Assembly: GCF_003265705.1 (NCBI RefSeq)
Contig: NW_020312827.1
Location: forward strand, 17,138,138 to 17,202,137
Origin: Callorhinus ursinus
Taxonomy: Eukaryota; Chordata; Mammalia; Carnivora; Otariidae
Reading direction: 5' to 3'
DNA length: 64,000 nt
Positions 22,841 through 33,954 of this stretch are shown here, piece by piece (within the stretch, counting starts at the first letter, position 1; each line of letters begins with the position of its first letter). The notes below the pieces were generated by a model. It was not told the origin of the DNA, did not search any database, and worked only from the letters and a program-made list of their open reading frames with translations. Made by a program: the position numbers and the translations under genes.

Positions 22841-23483
22841 ACACACTACTGTGTGTCTCCTCTACTCTCAATACTTATTTACAACACTATTTCATCCCTG
22901 ACACAATATATGTGTGGGTTCTCCACACATCAAAGATTCTGTGACACCAGCTGGACATTCTACAATTTAACTCAATTCTGACACTATTTACCTGGAGATA
23001 ACATCAAATCCCACAGGTTAAGGGCCCAGCCCCACAAGACTGCCTCTTTCCTCCCACTTCAGATGCCAGTCTCAAGTCCGCGTTGTTACCTGTGCTTCTG
23101 ACTGATGGGCCATGAATCAGAGATCCCCACAACCTTCTCTTCAAATGTGCTAGAGTGGCTCACAGTACAGAAAAACAGTTTATGTACTAGATTACCAGTT
23201 TATTATAAAAGAATATAACTCAGGAACAGTCAGACAGAAGAGATAAATAGGACAAGGTATGGGGAAAGGTTGAGGAGTTTCCACACTGTCTCTGGGTAGG
23301 CCACCACTCTCCAAATTTCCACATATTCACCAACACAGAAGTTCTCTGAACCCCATCCTTTGGAATTTTTATGGAGGCTTCATTACATAGACATGATTGA
23401 TTAAATCATTAAGATTGGTTCAATCTCCAGGGTCTTACCCCTCCCCGAGGTCAGGGTGGGGTGGGGTAGGAAAGAAAGTTCCA

Positions 23484-23902
23484 GGGGCACCTGGGTGGTT
23501 CAGTCAGTTAAGCATCTGACTCTTAATTTCAACTTAGGTCATTATCTCAGGGTCCTGGGATTGAGCCCTACATCAGGCTCTATACTCAGCATGAAGTGTG
23601 CTTGAGATTCTCTCTCCCTCTCCCTCTGCCCCCATTCAAGCTCTCTAAATAAATAAATAGATAAAATCTTAAAAAAGAGGGCGCCTGGGTGGCTCAGTTG
23701 GTTAAGCGACTGCCTTCGGCTCAGGTCATGATCCTGGAGTCCCAGGATCGAGTCCCGCATCGGGCTCCCTGCTCGGCAGGGAGTCTGCTTCTCCCTCTGA
23801 CCCTCTTCCCTCTTGTGCTCTCTGTCTCTCATTCTCTCCCTCTCAAATAAATAAATAAAATCTTAAAAAAAAAAAATCTTAAAAAAGAAACAAAAAAGAA
23901 AG
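23484..23902 (+). repeat. Carnivore SINEC (outer), split by another SINEC
   Basis: An older copy (head ggggcacctgggtggttcag) whose tail reads aaataaatagataaaatctt and continues beyond the inner insertion as caaaaaagaaagaaag. An 11-bp duplication aaagaaagttc at 23471-23481 and 23903-23913 brackets the whole block, proving the inner SINE came second. Confidence 0.93.
23679..23872 (+). repeat. Carnivore SINEC (inner), inserted in a SINE tail
   Basis: A well-preserved copy of the 'gcgactgcc...gagtcccaggatcgag' subtype. A perfect 16-bp duplication, aaaatcttaaaaaaga, at 23663-23678 and 23873-23888 is made from the outer element's own tail. Confidence 0.96.
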
Positions 23903-24143
23903 AAAGAAAGTTCTAATTCTCCAATCACATGGTTGGTTCTCCTGGTAATTAGCTCCCATCCTTCAGTGACCTAGGGACTTTCCAAAAGTCACCTGAGTAC
24001 ATAAAATCAGGTGTGGTTGAAGGGGCTTGTTATTCATAATGAGGGACACCTTCATCTCTCTCATCCCTTAGAAAATTCCAAGGGTTTTAGGAATTCTTTG
24101 CCAGGAATGGGGTGAATAATATATTTCTTATTATAAATCACAA

Positions 24144-24164
24144 TATCAATCAATCAATCAATCA
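24144..24164. repeat. (AATC)n short tandem repeat
   Basis: Four to five atca units just at the end of the LTR. Confidence 0.8.
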
Positions 24165-24394
24165 CAATATCATGAAGCTATATTCTTGGGGAAATGCAGC
24201 TATTGAAAGAAATGTAACACCAAAGCAGGGAGTAAGTGGAAAGGAAATATTTCAACCTATCTCTTCCTGGCCTCTGAGCAGACCCACAAAGGAGCCTGGG
24301 TGGCATTGTTCATAGTGGTTGGGCTCCCCGGGCACAGAGCCAGGCACAGAGGGGCCGAGAGGGAGAGTGTGAAAATGGAGAATAACTGGCTCCC

Positions 24395-24490
24395 TACTCT
24401 GAGCCAGATGTGTAATAAGCCCCTTGGAAAATTTTGCTCTAGCCCTTATAATAACCCCAAGGATCTGCATTATTAGTGCCATATTTAGTT
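24395..24490 (-). repeat. MIR fragment, reverse
   Basis: ctctgagccagatgtgtaat, then tagcccttataataacccca, then ttgaatgctaaagcttaga fit a reverse MIR. Confidence 0.5.
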
Positions 24491-24529
24491 GAATGCTAAA
24501 GCTTAGAAGAGATCATTTATCAAGGTGAC

Positions 24530-24930
24530 TTAATCTTGTGTGTATTCCTCCTGGCTCCATCTCCTCATCAGTACTGGCTTGCTCTTCAAGAGGACGCTCC
24601 TATTCCTGGCCCCTGTACTTACCCTTTGCTCTGCATGGTGCACCCTTCCCTTCCCTGCAAAGTCTGTGTGGCTCCCTCCTTCTCATCAAGTTCTGTTCAA
24701 GTGCCATCTTGTCAGCCAACCTTCCCTGCCACCCTTCATCCCAGTTTCCTTTGCTTTATGGCACATCTCAGGGGCTATTTGACTCCACATCCCAGGGGAT
24801 GTTTACTTGGGGGCCACCAGTGATGTTCATCACAGCATAAGTGTCAGAAGAGTAGACTTGCACAAGCAGGTATTTCAGTGCCCGACACATAGGTGCTCAG
24901 TATGTTTCACTGAATGAGTGGAAATGGGGC
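24530..24930 (+). repeat. L2 LINE 3' region
   Basis: CT-rich L2 tail layout: ctcatcaagttctgttcaag, then ccaaccttccctgccaccct, then cagtgcccgacacataggtg followed by ctcagtatgtttcactgaat at the end. The three overlapping frames of 80-100 codons here are repeat-derived. Confidence 0.65.
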
Positions 24931-25192
24931 AGGCTCAGCCTCTGAGCCTGTGTGTGTGTGATCCTGAAGCCCGTTTTCCTTCCACGGGAAAGGAATCTAT
25001 GTGTGACATGCGCTGCACTTAACAATTAATGGAAGCCACAGGAACAGCAATAACAGCAAAGCACCATATTTAAAGAGGTGAGAGGTATCCATGATCAAGA
25101 TAATATAAGAAGGAAGAGCAAGAGCATTTGGATACAAATGAAAAAAATAAAAAAGTCCAAAAGATCGACTCGAATTTTGTTTCATCAGCTGC
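24931..25192. other. Unassigned spacer
   Basis: A short TG run at 24948-24959; otherwise nothing recognised. Confidence 0.4.
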
Positions 25193-25222
25193 CACACACA
25201 CATACACACACACACACACACC
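25193..25222. repeat. (CA)n microsatellite
   Basis: About 15 CA units with one TA interruption. Confidence 0.95.
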
Positions 25223-26860
25223 TATCATCACTCCCCACGGGCTCTCCTTCCTTTTCCAGAGGAAAAACTGACATGTGTTTACCAGATTCCACACATTCAT
25301 ATCCGGACCGGGCAGAGAAGCAGATGATGTCTCCACACTGTGTACCCAGATGGGGGCTTTGACACCATTCAGAGCTATGTGTGCGGATCTTCCAGCAGCA
25401 CTGAGGTTCCTGCAAGGCCTCTCCTTGAAGCACTTCTCACTTCCAGCTCCACAGAAAGAGAAGCTGCCTGGGGATTTTAACCAAAGTGCTGCTATAAATA
25501 ACAGTATTGAGACAGAGTGGGATTCATGCTGTACTGGAATCACTCTTGACTGATGGCTTGCCTTTGGAGGGTGCATTTCCCCTCTTCAGCCCTTTTTGGG
25601 ATACTTGTCACATAAAACGTCACATAGCACATAATAGAACTAACAACATTTGCCAAGGAGCACTCCTAGCTTAAAGGGGAAGGAACCTGTTTTCCCTTAT
25701 TCTCTTTAAGCAAGCTAAGGATTATTAGCCTTCAAAATGATAGATGTGGCCACTCTGGAGATGTGGCAAACAAAGCCTTCAACTTTCTCCTATCATTTCT
25801 CAGTGCCTGAATGCTTTAATAATTATATTTAATAATTACTAAATAATAAGCACCTTTACCATAGGAGCTAGGGCGGGAAGGAGGAAGGTTTTTTGCCTTC
25901 CCAACTTTGACCTTCCTTAGGTAGAGCTCTGGTTCCTTGTCCTCTATCACGCGGAGGCATTGGCTGGACCATAATGTCATGCTCGCAGACGCTTGCCCTG
26001 CTGGGACTGCTTTGTCAGGAGGCATTCTTTTCCCTTTCATTGCCTTTCTTCTGACATTTCTTATATTACTTTTCGTTGAAAATCTTCTCCTCCTTAGGAG
26101 GCAGGTTGGTCTCCTCCTTGGGATCCAGGGTGAGGCAGAGTGGGACTCACCTCACTGCCACCCTCTTGTATAATCACTGAACACCCTTTAGTCCACACTA
26201 TGTCCTCATTGGAGGCATCAGTGACCCTCTCAATAATCCTCAATTTGCAAGGATAGCACTTTGGGCACCAGAAGAAGAAACCCATGCCCAGCCTGACTCA
26301 GAATATGGCACTTTTTTTACCCCCATTTTTACGAATAACTGTGTGCATGCCAGAGTCAGTCTTAGTGTTGGTGGTAGCTGTCCGAGTTCATACTTCCTCT
26401 CTGTGCGTGGGGTAGGGCTTTGTTTTGTCCCCGCTTGCAGCTCTGGTCCCATATGCCTGCCAGGATCCCTATCGTTCTATGCGGCCTCAAGTTCTCATTT
26501 GTTCTGTATTCTCTCTCTATAATAGTCTTCGTACTGACATGACATTTTCAGGTCTTTAGGAATCATGCAGACCGGTAAAGTTTATCCCCATGCCTTTGTT
26601 GACTGTCCCTTTTGTACCATCCAGCTCTGAAGGTTCTTCTTCCCAATGCAGTTCTCAACTTTTATTCTGCCCCTTTTCCCTTTTACAACTTAAACATTTA
26701 CCTTTCTTTTTTTTTTTTTGATGCTGAAAACTAAAAACTTTGTCTCATAGAGGAAAAAAAAGCTCTGTTCAAGTAATAATAATTTTATTATTTTAGAAGC
26801 AAAGAAATTCTGGCATTCTAATTAAATTATTAAACTGTGAAAACAGTATTGTGCAGACAG
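25223..26860. other. Unassigned sequence, several chance frames
   Basis: GC-richer than average, so long open frames arise on both strands, including a 168-codon one at 25070-25576 that runs through the CA repeat. No domain, signal peptide or splice structure supports a gene. A T-run lies at 26709-26719. Confidence 0.4.
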
Positions 26861-26861
26861 G

Positions 26862-27115
26862 GTGATTTTGAGGATGGATTCTGCATTTAGAGAGCCTGAG
26901 GTTGAACCACAGATCACCACTTACTGACTGTTTAACTTTGAGTATTTAATTTACCTCCCTAAACTTGGTATTTCAGGTAACAAATGGTATGCTAATAATG
27001 TTTTTTTAAGGCATAATATTATTAGCAAGAAGTCCATAAACCCTTAGCACAGTGCTTTGCATGTAGTAAGTACTCAATGGGTATTCACAGTTATTAAGAA
27101 TTTTAGGTTTGCGTT
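26862..27115 (+). repeat. MIR SINE
   Basis: Forward MIR: gaccacttactgactgttta-like core at about 26915, aatttacctccctaaacttg, then agcacagtgctttgcatgta and gtactcaatgggtattcaca at the 3' end. Nearly full length. Confidence 0.75.
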
Positions 27116-28344
27116 ATAATTGAAGTATGAATTTCAAAATAGGAACTTACAGTCACATTTCTGAAAGTTTGCAAACTATAATACCAAGAAGGGGTTTCAT
27201 CTGCCTTTGAATATAGAAAGCACATTTAGAGTTCAAAAATTCTAAACCTCACCCTGAACATTATCATTGTGTTATTTCCATCTAAAATGCAAGCATGCTG
27301 AGAAGAATCATATCAGTTTAAGACGAAGGCTCTGACACAAGCATTTATAATATTTCCTGATGCCACTATACCCGCATTAAGGCTGTGAATCATGTAACTG
27401 CATTTAAACTGGGCAGATTCTGCTAAGGATAGGGCACAAATGGAAATAAAGTACAATTTTTCATTCCCTATTTATTCTTAAATCCTACTAATGTCAGTGA
27501 GAATTATGTATGATACAAAAAAAGAAAAAAAATAGATTATTTCTGTCTACTGCTCTGTGTTTGTACCCTGCAGTATTTTATTTCTTTCCTTTGAATAGCC
27601 TTCTCTAAGCACACAGTAGGTGTTCGATGCATGCTCATTAGTTAGATATTCATCTACTGTGCCTAAATGAATGCTGGTTATATGTCCTTCCAACTCTGAC
27701 CATCACTATCTGTACCCAGTCAAATATATGAAGGTGTCAATGAAACAAAACCATTCTTCACATCTGTATTCTGTTTTGATTTCTGGCCCAATCTATAATG
27801 CATTACCCCCTCTTTCCCCCCCAACACACTTTTTAATGTAGCAGAAGCTTAACCTTGGCACATGGAAATGATCACAAACTCTAATCTTGAAAAATAATTC
27901 TAAATTGATATTACCAGCTCTGTCTTATATCCATTGTATTAACTTTAGCATGAATCATATGTGGCTAGGATATACTGCATGATATTGATTTTGATATTTT
28001 TTTTTCCTCTAGGCTGTGTCTTAGTTCCTGCCTTGATCTTAAAAGTAAGATAGATGTTAGGCATTATTATCTAGCAGAAGGAGTAAAAAATCAATTTTAT
28101 CTCCTGGCACTTCATTCCCTTTCCCTGTAATGGCCGGGCAGTAACGTGGGAACAGCTGTAAGCTCATGTTTACTTATTGTACGGTGTGATGCTGATCTTT
28201 GCTGGGAATCCACTAGTCTAGGTTTTTTGTTTTTGTACCCACTGCATGTTTTCAGATGATAAATACATAAGGAGTATGAGAACCAATTAACTTTCTTTTT
28301 CATAGCAATAATAATTTCAAAAAAAATCTCTGTAAGTATGAGGT
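27116..28344. other. Unassigned AT-rich sequence with one L2 scrap
   Basis: A short L2-like tail sits near 27590-27670 (cacagtaggtgttcgatgca). The rest shows no recognisable repeat or exon. Confidence 0.4.
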
Positions 28345-28600
28345 AACATTTAAAAAAACTTTATTTTAAAATAATTTTAGATTTGCAGGAGGTTGCAAAT
28401 ATAGTACAGACTGCTCCCACTTGCTCTTCACCCAGCTCCCCCAATGTTACTATCTTGCATAAACATGGTACATTTTTCCAAACTAGGTTAATATTGGTAT
28501 AATAGTGTTATCTAACCTACAGATTTTATTCAGATTTCTACAGTTCTTTTCTGTTCCAGGATCTAATCCAAGATACCACACTGCATTAAAAGACTATTTT
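28345..28600 (-). mobile_element. Old mammalian L1 (L1M) 3' fragment, reverse
   Basis: ttttagatttgcaggaggtt, aatatagtacagactgctcc, tcacccagctcccccaatgt, ttctgttccaggatctaatc and ccaagataccacactgcatt match the reversed 3' end of old L1 elements. Confidence 0.65.
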
Positions 28601-29364
28601 TTTGAGAAATATATATTTGCTAATGGCAAGGATGTAAACACAACTGAACACTACATCACTGAGATCCTTTTTTATTATTTACATTTTTTAAGGTTGCCAG
28701 TAAAAGAAAGATATTTGGTGAGCCAATCAATAGTCTAATGGAATGATTTCCAACTTTACTGTCAAGACACATGGGTGCATTTTGATCAGTGGAGGAATAT
28801 ATCCACGAGCAAAGTGCTTCTTATAATAAAGTATTGAAGTTTGTGAATGGTTTATGAATTCATAAATTGAATTGAAAGAAAGGTTATTCTAATAGTAAGT
28901 CTATTCTCACTTGCATTGTGAAATGCTTTCTGGAGTAAGGGAAAGAGGTAGTGTTATAACTATGAGCTTAAAATTTCTCATAAACTTACTCCTTAATTGC
29001 TTTACCCTCACTTTCTTCACCTTTGGAATGGGGCATACATCCCCCACACCTTATCTAATTTAATAGAAACTAAGATCCTCAGAATAAGAATAATGGTTGC
29101 ATCAGTGTCCAATATCTTGAGGAAATAGTTGGAAAATTATTATTCAGCTTTTTTAATCATCTTGTTGCTCAAGGTTTGATTGCCACTCACTCAGATTTTC
29201 TGTAGAGCTTTGGAACTCTGGTAACACATAAAGACATGCTCCATAGAAAATTTGTTATAAAATCCCACCTTCTCTTTATTTACTTTTTGTGTTAAGGACC
29301 AATTTGGTGCTATTGTCCTCTTTGAAACATACAAATGTGTTTATGTTTTCCATGGTACTGCCCC
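28601..29364. other. Unassigned sequence
   Basis: AT-rich; nothing recognised. Confidence 0.4.
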
Positions 29365-29370
29365 CAAATT

Positions 29371-29397
29371 CATTCATTCATTCATTCATTCATTCAT
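29371..29397. repeat. (ATTC)n tandem repeat
   Basis: Six to seven attc units that coincide with the 3' terminal repeat of the L2 element. Confidence 0.9.
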
Positions 29398-30715
29398 CAA
29401 CAGTGTCTAAAATGGCTCAGACGCTGTGCTGGACACTAGGAAAAAGAAAATTGATAAAACATAGCTTTTTCTTGTATTTACCTTATAGCCTAGCAGTGAT
29501 GATAATATTAAATCAATAAGAGGTCCAAAACAGTTATACATGAAAGTTATTTTCTATAGTTTAAGTGCATAATTCTGCTGAGTGAAACAAAAGAAACCTT
29601 CAGGAAGGAGGTCATGTTTTAAATGTACCTCAGAAGATAAATAAGTACTGCCCAGAGGACCAAGTAGTGGGAGAGAGTGGTAAAGTGATTCCAGTCAGAC
29701 AGAACCACGTGCTGAAGTATGGGGGAAAATCACATTAGAACACGAACTTTTTGGAGAAATTCAAGTACTTTGGAAGGGCTGATGTGTTGGGATACTGTGT
29801 CAGAGAATAACAATGAGATAAAAAAAAAAATTACACCATTGGGACTGTGGCACTAATAACTGATCCAAGCAGGAGATGATGGGCTTGAACTTGGAGCAAT
29901 GTCAAGGGTAGAAGAGAACATGAGATGGATTCCAGAGACAAATGGGAGGGGGAACTGATTGGGAATGAGAGCAGAGTCAGAGCTGAAGAAGACACCCACA
30001 TTTCTGACATGGTGTACCTTTCCTATGGGTAACACAGGGACAGAGAGGGAGGAACGATTTAGTGCCTCATACACTCATTGGAAGGCCAGAGAAGGTAATG
30101 TGTTCCATTTGAATATGATATTGAAGTTTCTATTTGATATCCACTTTAAAGTAAGCAGTAGGAAGCCCGAGAGAGAGGTGAATGGGAGAAATTTATTTGG
30201 AACCTGGCAACATCAGGTGAGCATTGAAGCCATCCACCTAGGTGGACTCAAGGGTAGACAAAAGAAGGGCAAATGGGGTAAAATAAGTGAACCGAGAAAT
30301 AAGAGCTCAGGTTAGAGAATGAGATGGAAAGACTAGAGTGGTAGGTGTAAAGGCCAGAAGCTGATATGAGCCTGTCAGGTAAGATGAGAGAGAATCTTGA
30401 AATGATCAGGGTTAATAGTGTCAGATGTGGCCAACAGGTTAAGAGAGAGGAAGAAAAGTGTCCTGTGGACTGGAGCTGAGAACCAGAAATTTGTTTATTA
30501 CATTAATAAGAGTGGTTTGAGTGGAATAGTGGAGGGCATAGGACAGGGGTCAGTTTATAACAGGTGGAGGACTGAATGAAGAGGCAAGCAATCAGATACA
30601 GAGAGGACAGATTATACCTTCCAGAAGCTTGCATGTGAAGAGAAGGCTGGGGCAAAACCTGAAGCTAGAAATGCACAAATCTTAAAAACAGGTTTTATTT
30701 ATTCTTTTACTTCAT

Positions 30716-30760
30716 TTTCTCCTCCTCCCCCTCCTCTTCTTCTACCTCTTCTGCTTCTTT
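30716..30760. repeat. Pyrimidine-rich (TCC/TTC)n tract
   Basis: Imperfect ctcctcctcc and cttcttctac runs inside the L2. Confidence 0.8.
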
Positions 30761-30990
30761 TGGCTTGTTTGCTTTTGTTTGCTGATAAAGGAGGAAATTA
30801 TTCTGTTTATTAGATAAGTGGGGAATCTTCCTATGGAGCAAGAAAAATTGGGGATACAGAAAATAGAGAATCACTGATGGAGAGAGTTTCCAGAAAAGTC
30901 TGAAGATTGTGTGAAAAGATTAGGGGAGCAATGTGATCCCCAGATATTCAATAAAAGGAGGTAAAGAAAACAGATACTGATACATTTGTG

Positions 30991-31406
30991 AGGGGTTCAG
31001 GGAAGGGAGAAGGGAGTTCTGATTAATGATTTCTATTTTCTCTATGATTTAAAAGGCATGTTTAAATGTGGAGCATAACATAGGGAAATGTTGCACAGTA
31101 CGTTGGATGAGCTTGATGAACATTCAGAATATATGCTGGGGAGAATGGGAGAAGGGGATTCCCAAGAGATGCTGAAGATCCAGCAAAAATGGAGCCTGTG
31201 TATGAATACAGCTCAGAGTCTAGATTGTATGTATATGTACTTGCATATTTTGTATGTATGCATATGTACATATTTATATATGTATTTATACAAATACTAT
31301 AAATCATACATTTATATAAATAAGTATTTATAACAATATTTATCTATATTTTTTTCACCAGTAAGGACAGAGCAGGAAGGAAGGCAGATGCCAGACTGAA
31401 TCAAAA
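30991..31406. other. Unassigned, with TATG/TATA low-complexity tract
   Basis: 31216-31320 is a mixture of TATG and TATA units. Tyr-rich frames in both strands derive from it. Confidence 0.6.
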
Positions 31407-31419
31407 TTGAGGAATTTCT

Positions 31420-31601
31420 GGGCGCCTGGGTGGCTCAGATGGTTAAGCGTCTGCCTTCAGCTCAGGTCATGATCCCAGGGTCCTGGGATCGAGTTCCGCA
31501 TCGGGCTCCCTGCTCCTTGGGAGCCTGCTTCTCCCTCTGCTTCTCTCTCTCTCTCTCCCTCTGTCTCTCATGAATAAATAAATAAAATCTTAAAAAAAAA
31601 A
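31420..31601 (+). repeat. Carnivore SINEC
   Basis: Full head (gggcgcctgggtggctcag) to AAATAAAATCTT tail, with a (CT)n expansion at about 31540-31560. Flanks ttRaggaatttct at 31407-31419 and 31602-31614 give a 13-bp duplication with one difference. Confidence 0.97.
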
Positions 31602-31614
31602 TTAAGGAATTTCT

Positions 31615-32517
31615 AAGATGTGAACAGTGGAAAGATAGCAGCAAAATTTGGTGTGTTGTGTTATTAAGGACATAAATAGAGTGTTAGATCATGGGATCCT
31701 GAAGAGATAGAAAAAATAATAAATCTGGGAGGTCAATGGATTGTAATAAAAGGAAAAGGGTCAAGTGGGTGGACAATCAAGGCCAAATTAAATGATGGGA
31801 TTGACTATTGTAATTGAGAGATAACAGAGGCTAATTACTCTAATCTCCTACATGCTCTTTCCATTTACCTTGCAAAGTTGTCAAGCTTTTAACAATAGTA
31901 CAGAATTTTTATTGTATTTTATTGTCTCATGTACTTTACTCTCCTACGAGAAAGAAACAAGATTAATAAGAATAATAATAAAAAAATCTTCCTATTGTTA
32001 CTCTCCAGGAATAATGTATAGGAATGAGGTGAACTGCAGAAACCTGCTGAGAATGAGCATGCGACTATTTATTGCCTCTTTAGATGAAAACCCAATTTCA
32101 TCTTCTATCAAAGATCAAGCTAGTGCTATTTTATGGTAAACATAGAAACTGCCTTAGAGAAAATTGCTATTTTAACAGGTGCAGTCTTATATTCAATAGT
32201 GATTTAAAAATTGGCTTCATAAGTAGTATTGTGCTCCCAGCATCCATTTTAATAATTTCCTTGCATACACTCTCACACATTAACATCATTAAAGGGTATG
32301 CTTGCATTATGTCTAATCACAAGGTATTCATAAAAACATCTCTGCCCAGATAAACTTTTACCACTTAAGATACTTTATCTTGTTTGTTTTTATTGCTGAT
32401 CAAGTTATCATAGAGACAAATAATTTGATTTTTTCTACATGGAAAAAAGAGCCACAATAATGCTTTCTGAAGTTTGTTATCATTACTACTAGAATATAAA
32501 GAACAGCTCTTCACTCC
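31615..32517. other. Unassigned sequence
   Basis: AT-rich; two overlapping 90-codon frames near 31852-32353 have no recognisable protein features. Confidence 0.4.
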
Positions 32518-32600
32518 TTTAAGAAATACTTATCCAACATCTGCCAATTACATTAGGGCTTTGTACTAGATCATGTGCAAAGTGTCTGTTCATAGGACAA
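32518..32600 (-). repeat. L2 LINE tail fragment, reverse
   Basis: aagaaatacttatccaacat, then gctttgtactagatcatgtg resembles reversed L2. Weak. Confidence 0.35.
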
Positions 32601-32689
32601 AAAAAAATTACTCTGCTATAGCTAGTCCTTCAGTGATAGAAGTCACAGCAGGGTTGTTTCATTTATTCTTGATAACATAACACACACTA

Positions 32690-32820
32690 GAATGCATGTG
32701 TGCTCTGTAAGAGCAGGGACTTTGCCTAGTTAGTTCATTACTCTATCCTGGGAGCTTTGGATATAACTCATGTAGAGCCTGACCCATCATGAATATCTGA
32801 GCAATATTTGGTGGGTGCAG
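32690..32820 (+). repeat. L2 LINE 3' end
   Basis: ctctgtaagagcagggactt, then ttactctatcctgggagctt, then gagcaatatttggtgggt follow the L2 tail order. Confidence 0.55.
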
Positions 32821-33364
32821 GAATGCCCAGTTTTAGTATGGGTCCTGCAGATGTGAGAGTTGCGTATACTCAGATTATATCTTCTACTACAGGGACACAG
32901 AGTGTCACACACATATACATGTAAGCAAGTCACAAACCTAAAGCAAGCTACTTGTCCTGGGTCCTTGGACATCAGGGGTTAATGAATTTAGATGGGAGAA
33001 TTACATTTTTATTTTCTCTGACTTCACATTGAAAGTTTGCATTTCCTTCAGTTATGAATCTAAGACACAAACCATAAAAGTTGTGTTTGCCATCAATAAA
33101 AAAAATCATAGTTAAAGAAAAAACTACATTATAGTTATTTCAGGTTCTCAAAATATCATAATGCTCATTACTAATTTGAAAATGATGGTATTTATTAGAC
33201 TCACTACTAGATATTGTATTCTTAATGACATAAATAACTCATATTACTACATCAAAAACCTAGTTGAAAAATCTATAATTGGATTATTCTATAATTGGTT
33301 TCCTTTGTAATTCTGTGCAATTTATTTTATGTTCTGAAAAACTTTACTCCAAGAAATGGCATTG
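32821..33364. other. Unassigned AT-rich sequence
   Basis: No feature recognised. Confidence 0.4.
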
Positions 33365-33895
33365 AGATAGTGTGTTTGCAAAGATTGCTACCATTTCTCC
33401 CATCCTTGTTGGCACATTCCTTTGCACTGTGACTATGTCTCTTCTCCCATCAAGAGGAAGATTTTTTTTATTCCCCTTGAATCTGGTCTGGACTTGTGAC
33501 TTGCTTTGACCAACAGAATGCTGCAGATGTGCTGTGACTTCTGAGCTTCATCTTGTGAACCTTTGCAGTTTCTGTTCTCATTCTTTTGCTGCCCCCTTCC
33601 TTCCATGTGTAGATGCCATGGCTTCATCTTCTCTAGGATGGAAAACCATGTGGAGAGAAAGCTCCTGTTGATGGCCAGCACCAACACCAGACATGTAAGT
33701 GAGGACATCTCTTACCATCTCATGTCAGTTGAACTTCTTGGTGATTGTCCTCATATAAGGGATGCCAGGAGAGACCTGCAGGAGGTCTGTTGGTGAGCAT
33801 AGCCCAGATTGCCAACCCACATCATCTTGAGCAAATCAATGAGTATTTTTGGGTCCACCACATGTTGGGATGATGTGTTAGGTTGCATGACACAG
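33365..33895 (+). mobile_element. MLT1-type LTR (ERVL-MaLR)
   Basis: tggacttgtgacttgctttg followed by accaacagaatg, ctgtgacttctgagcttcat, aaccatgtggagagaaagct, gatggccagcaccaacacca and agacatgtaagtgaggacat fit an older MLT1 subfamily in forward direction. The 3' end is poorly kept. Confidence 0.65.
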
Positions 33896-33954
33896 CTGAA
33901 ACAGGTTGGGCTCCATCTGACTGTGAAATGTGTCCATGGCCTCCCAAATTAAGA

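Larger units (their letters stand above)
22940..24148 (-). mobile_element. ERVL-like LTR hosting nested SINEs
   Basis: Reverse-oriented LTR from tgtgacaccagctgg to ataaatcacaatatca. Landmarks: ttaactcaattctgacacta, aaatcccacaggttaagggc, ccatgaatcagagatcccca, aacagtttatgtactagatt, ggaggcttcattacatagac and cacatggttggttctcctgg. Removing the SINE block (23484-23902) leaves about 790 bp. The TTTATT at about 23200 is an AATAAA on the LTR strand. Confidence 0.6.
29365..30990 (-). mobile_element. L2 LINE, about 1.6 kb, 3' tail through ORF2
   Basis: Read on the minus strand, it ends at 29365-29400 with the L2 ATTC-type tail. Going right on the plus strand come a 3' UTR-like part (cctcagaagataaataagta, gattccagtcagacagaacc), a middle (caagcaggagatgatgggct) and, near 30420-30470, the antisense of the reverse-transcriptase motif (minus-strand LFFLSLNLLATSDT for LLDLSAAFDT). 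Purine bias of the plus strand follows from this. No intact frame; long dead. Confidence 0.7.

Noticed and set aside
25070..25576. 168-codon minus-strand frame, the longest that is neither LINE nor N
   Set aside because: It runs through the CA repeat (Cys-Val run), has equally long frames opposite it, and shows no domain or splice context. Chance in a GC-richer segment.
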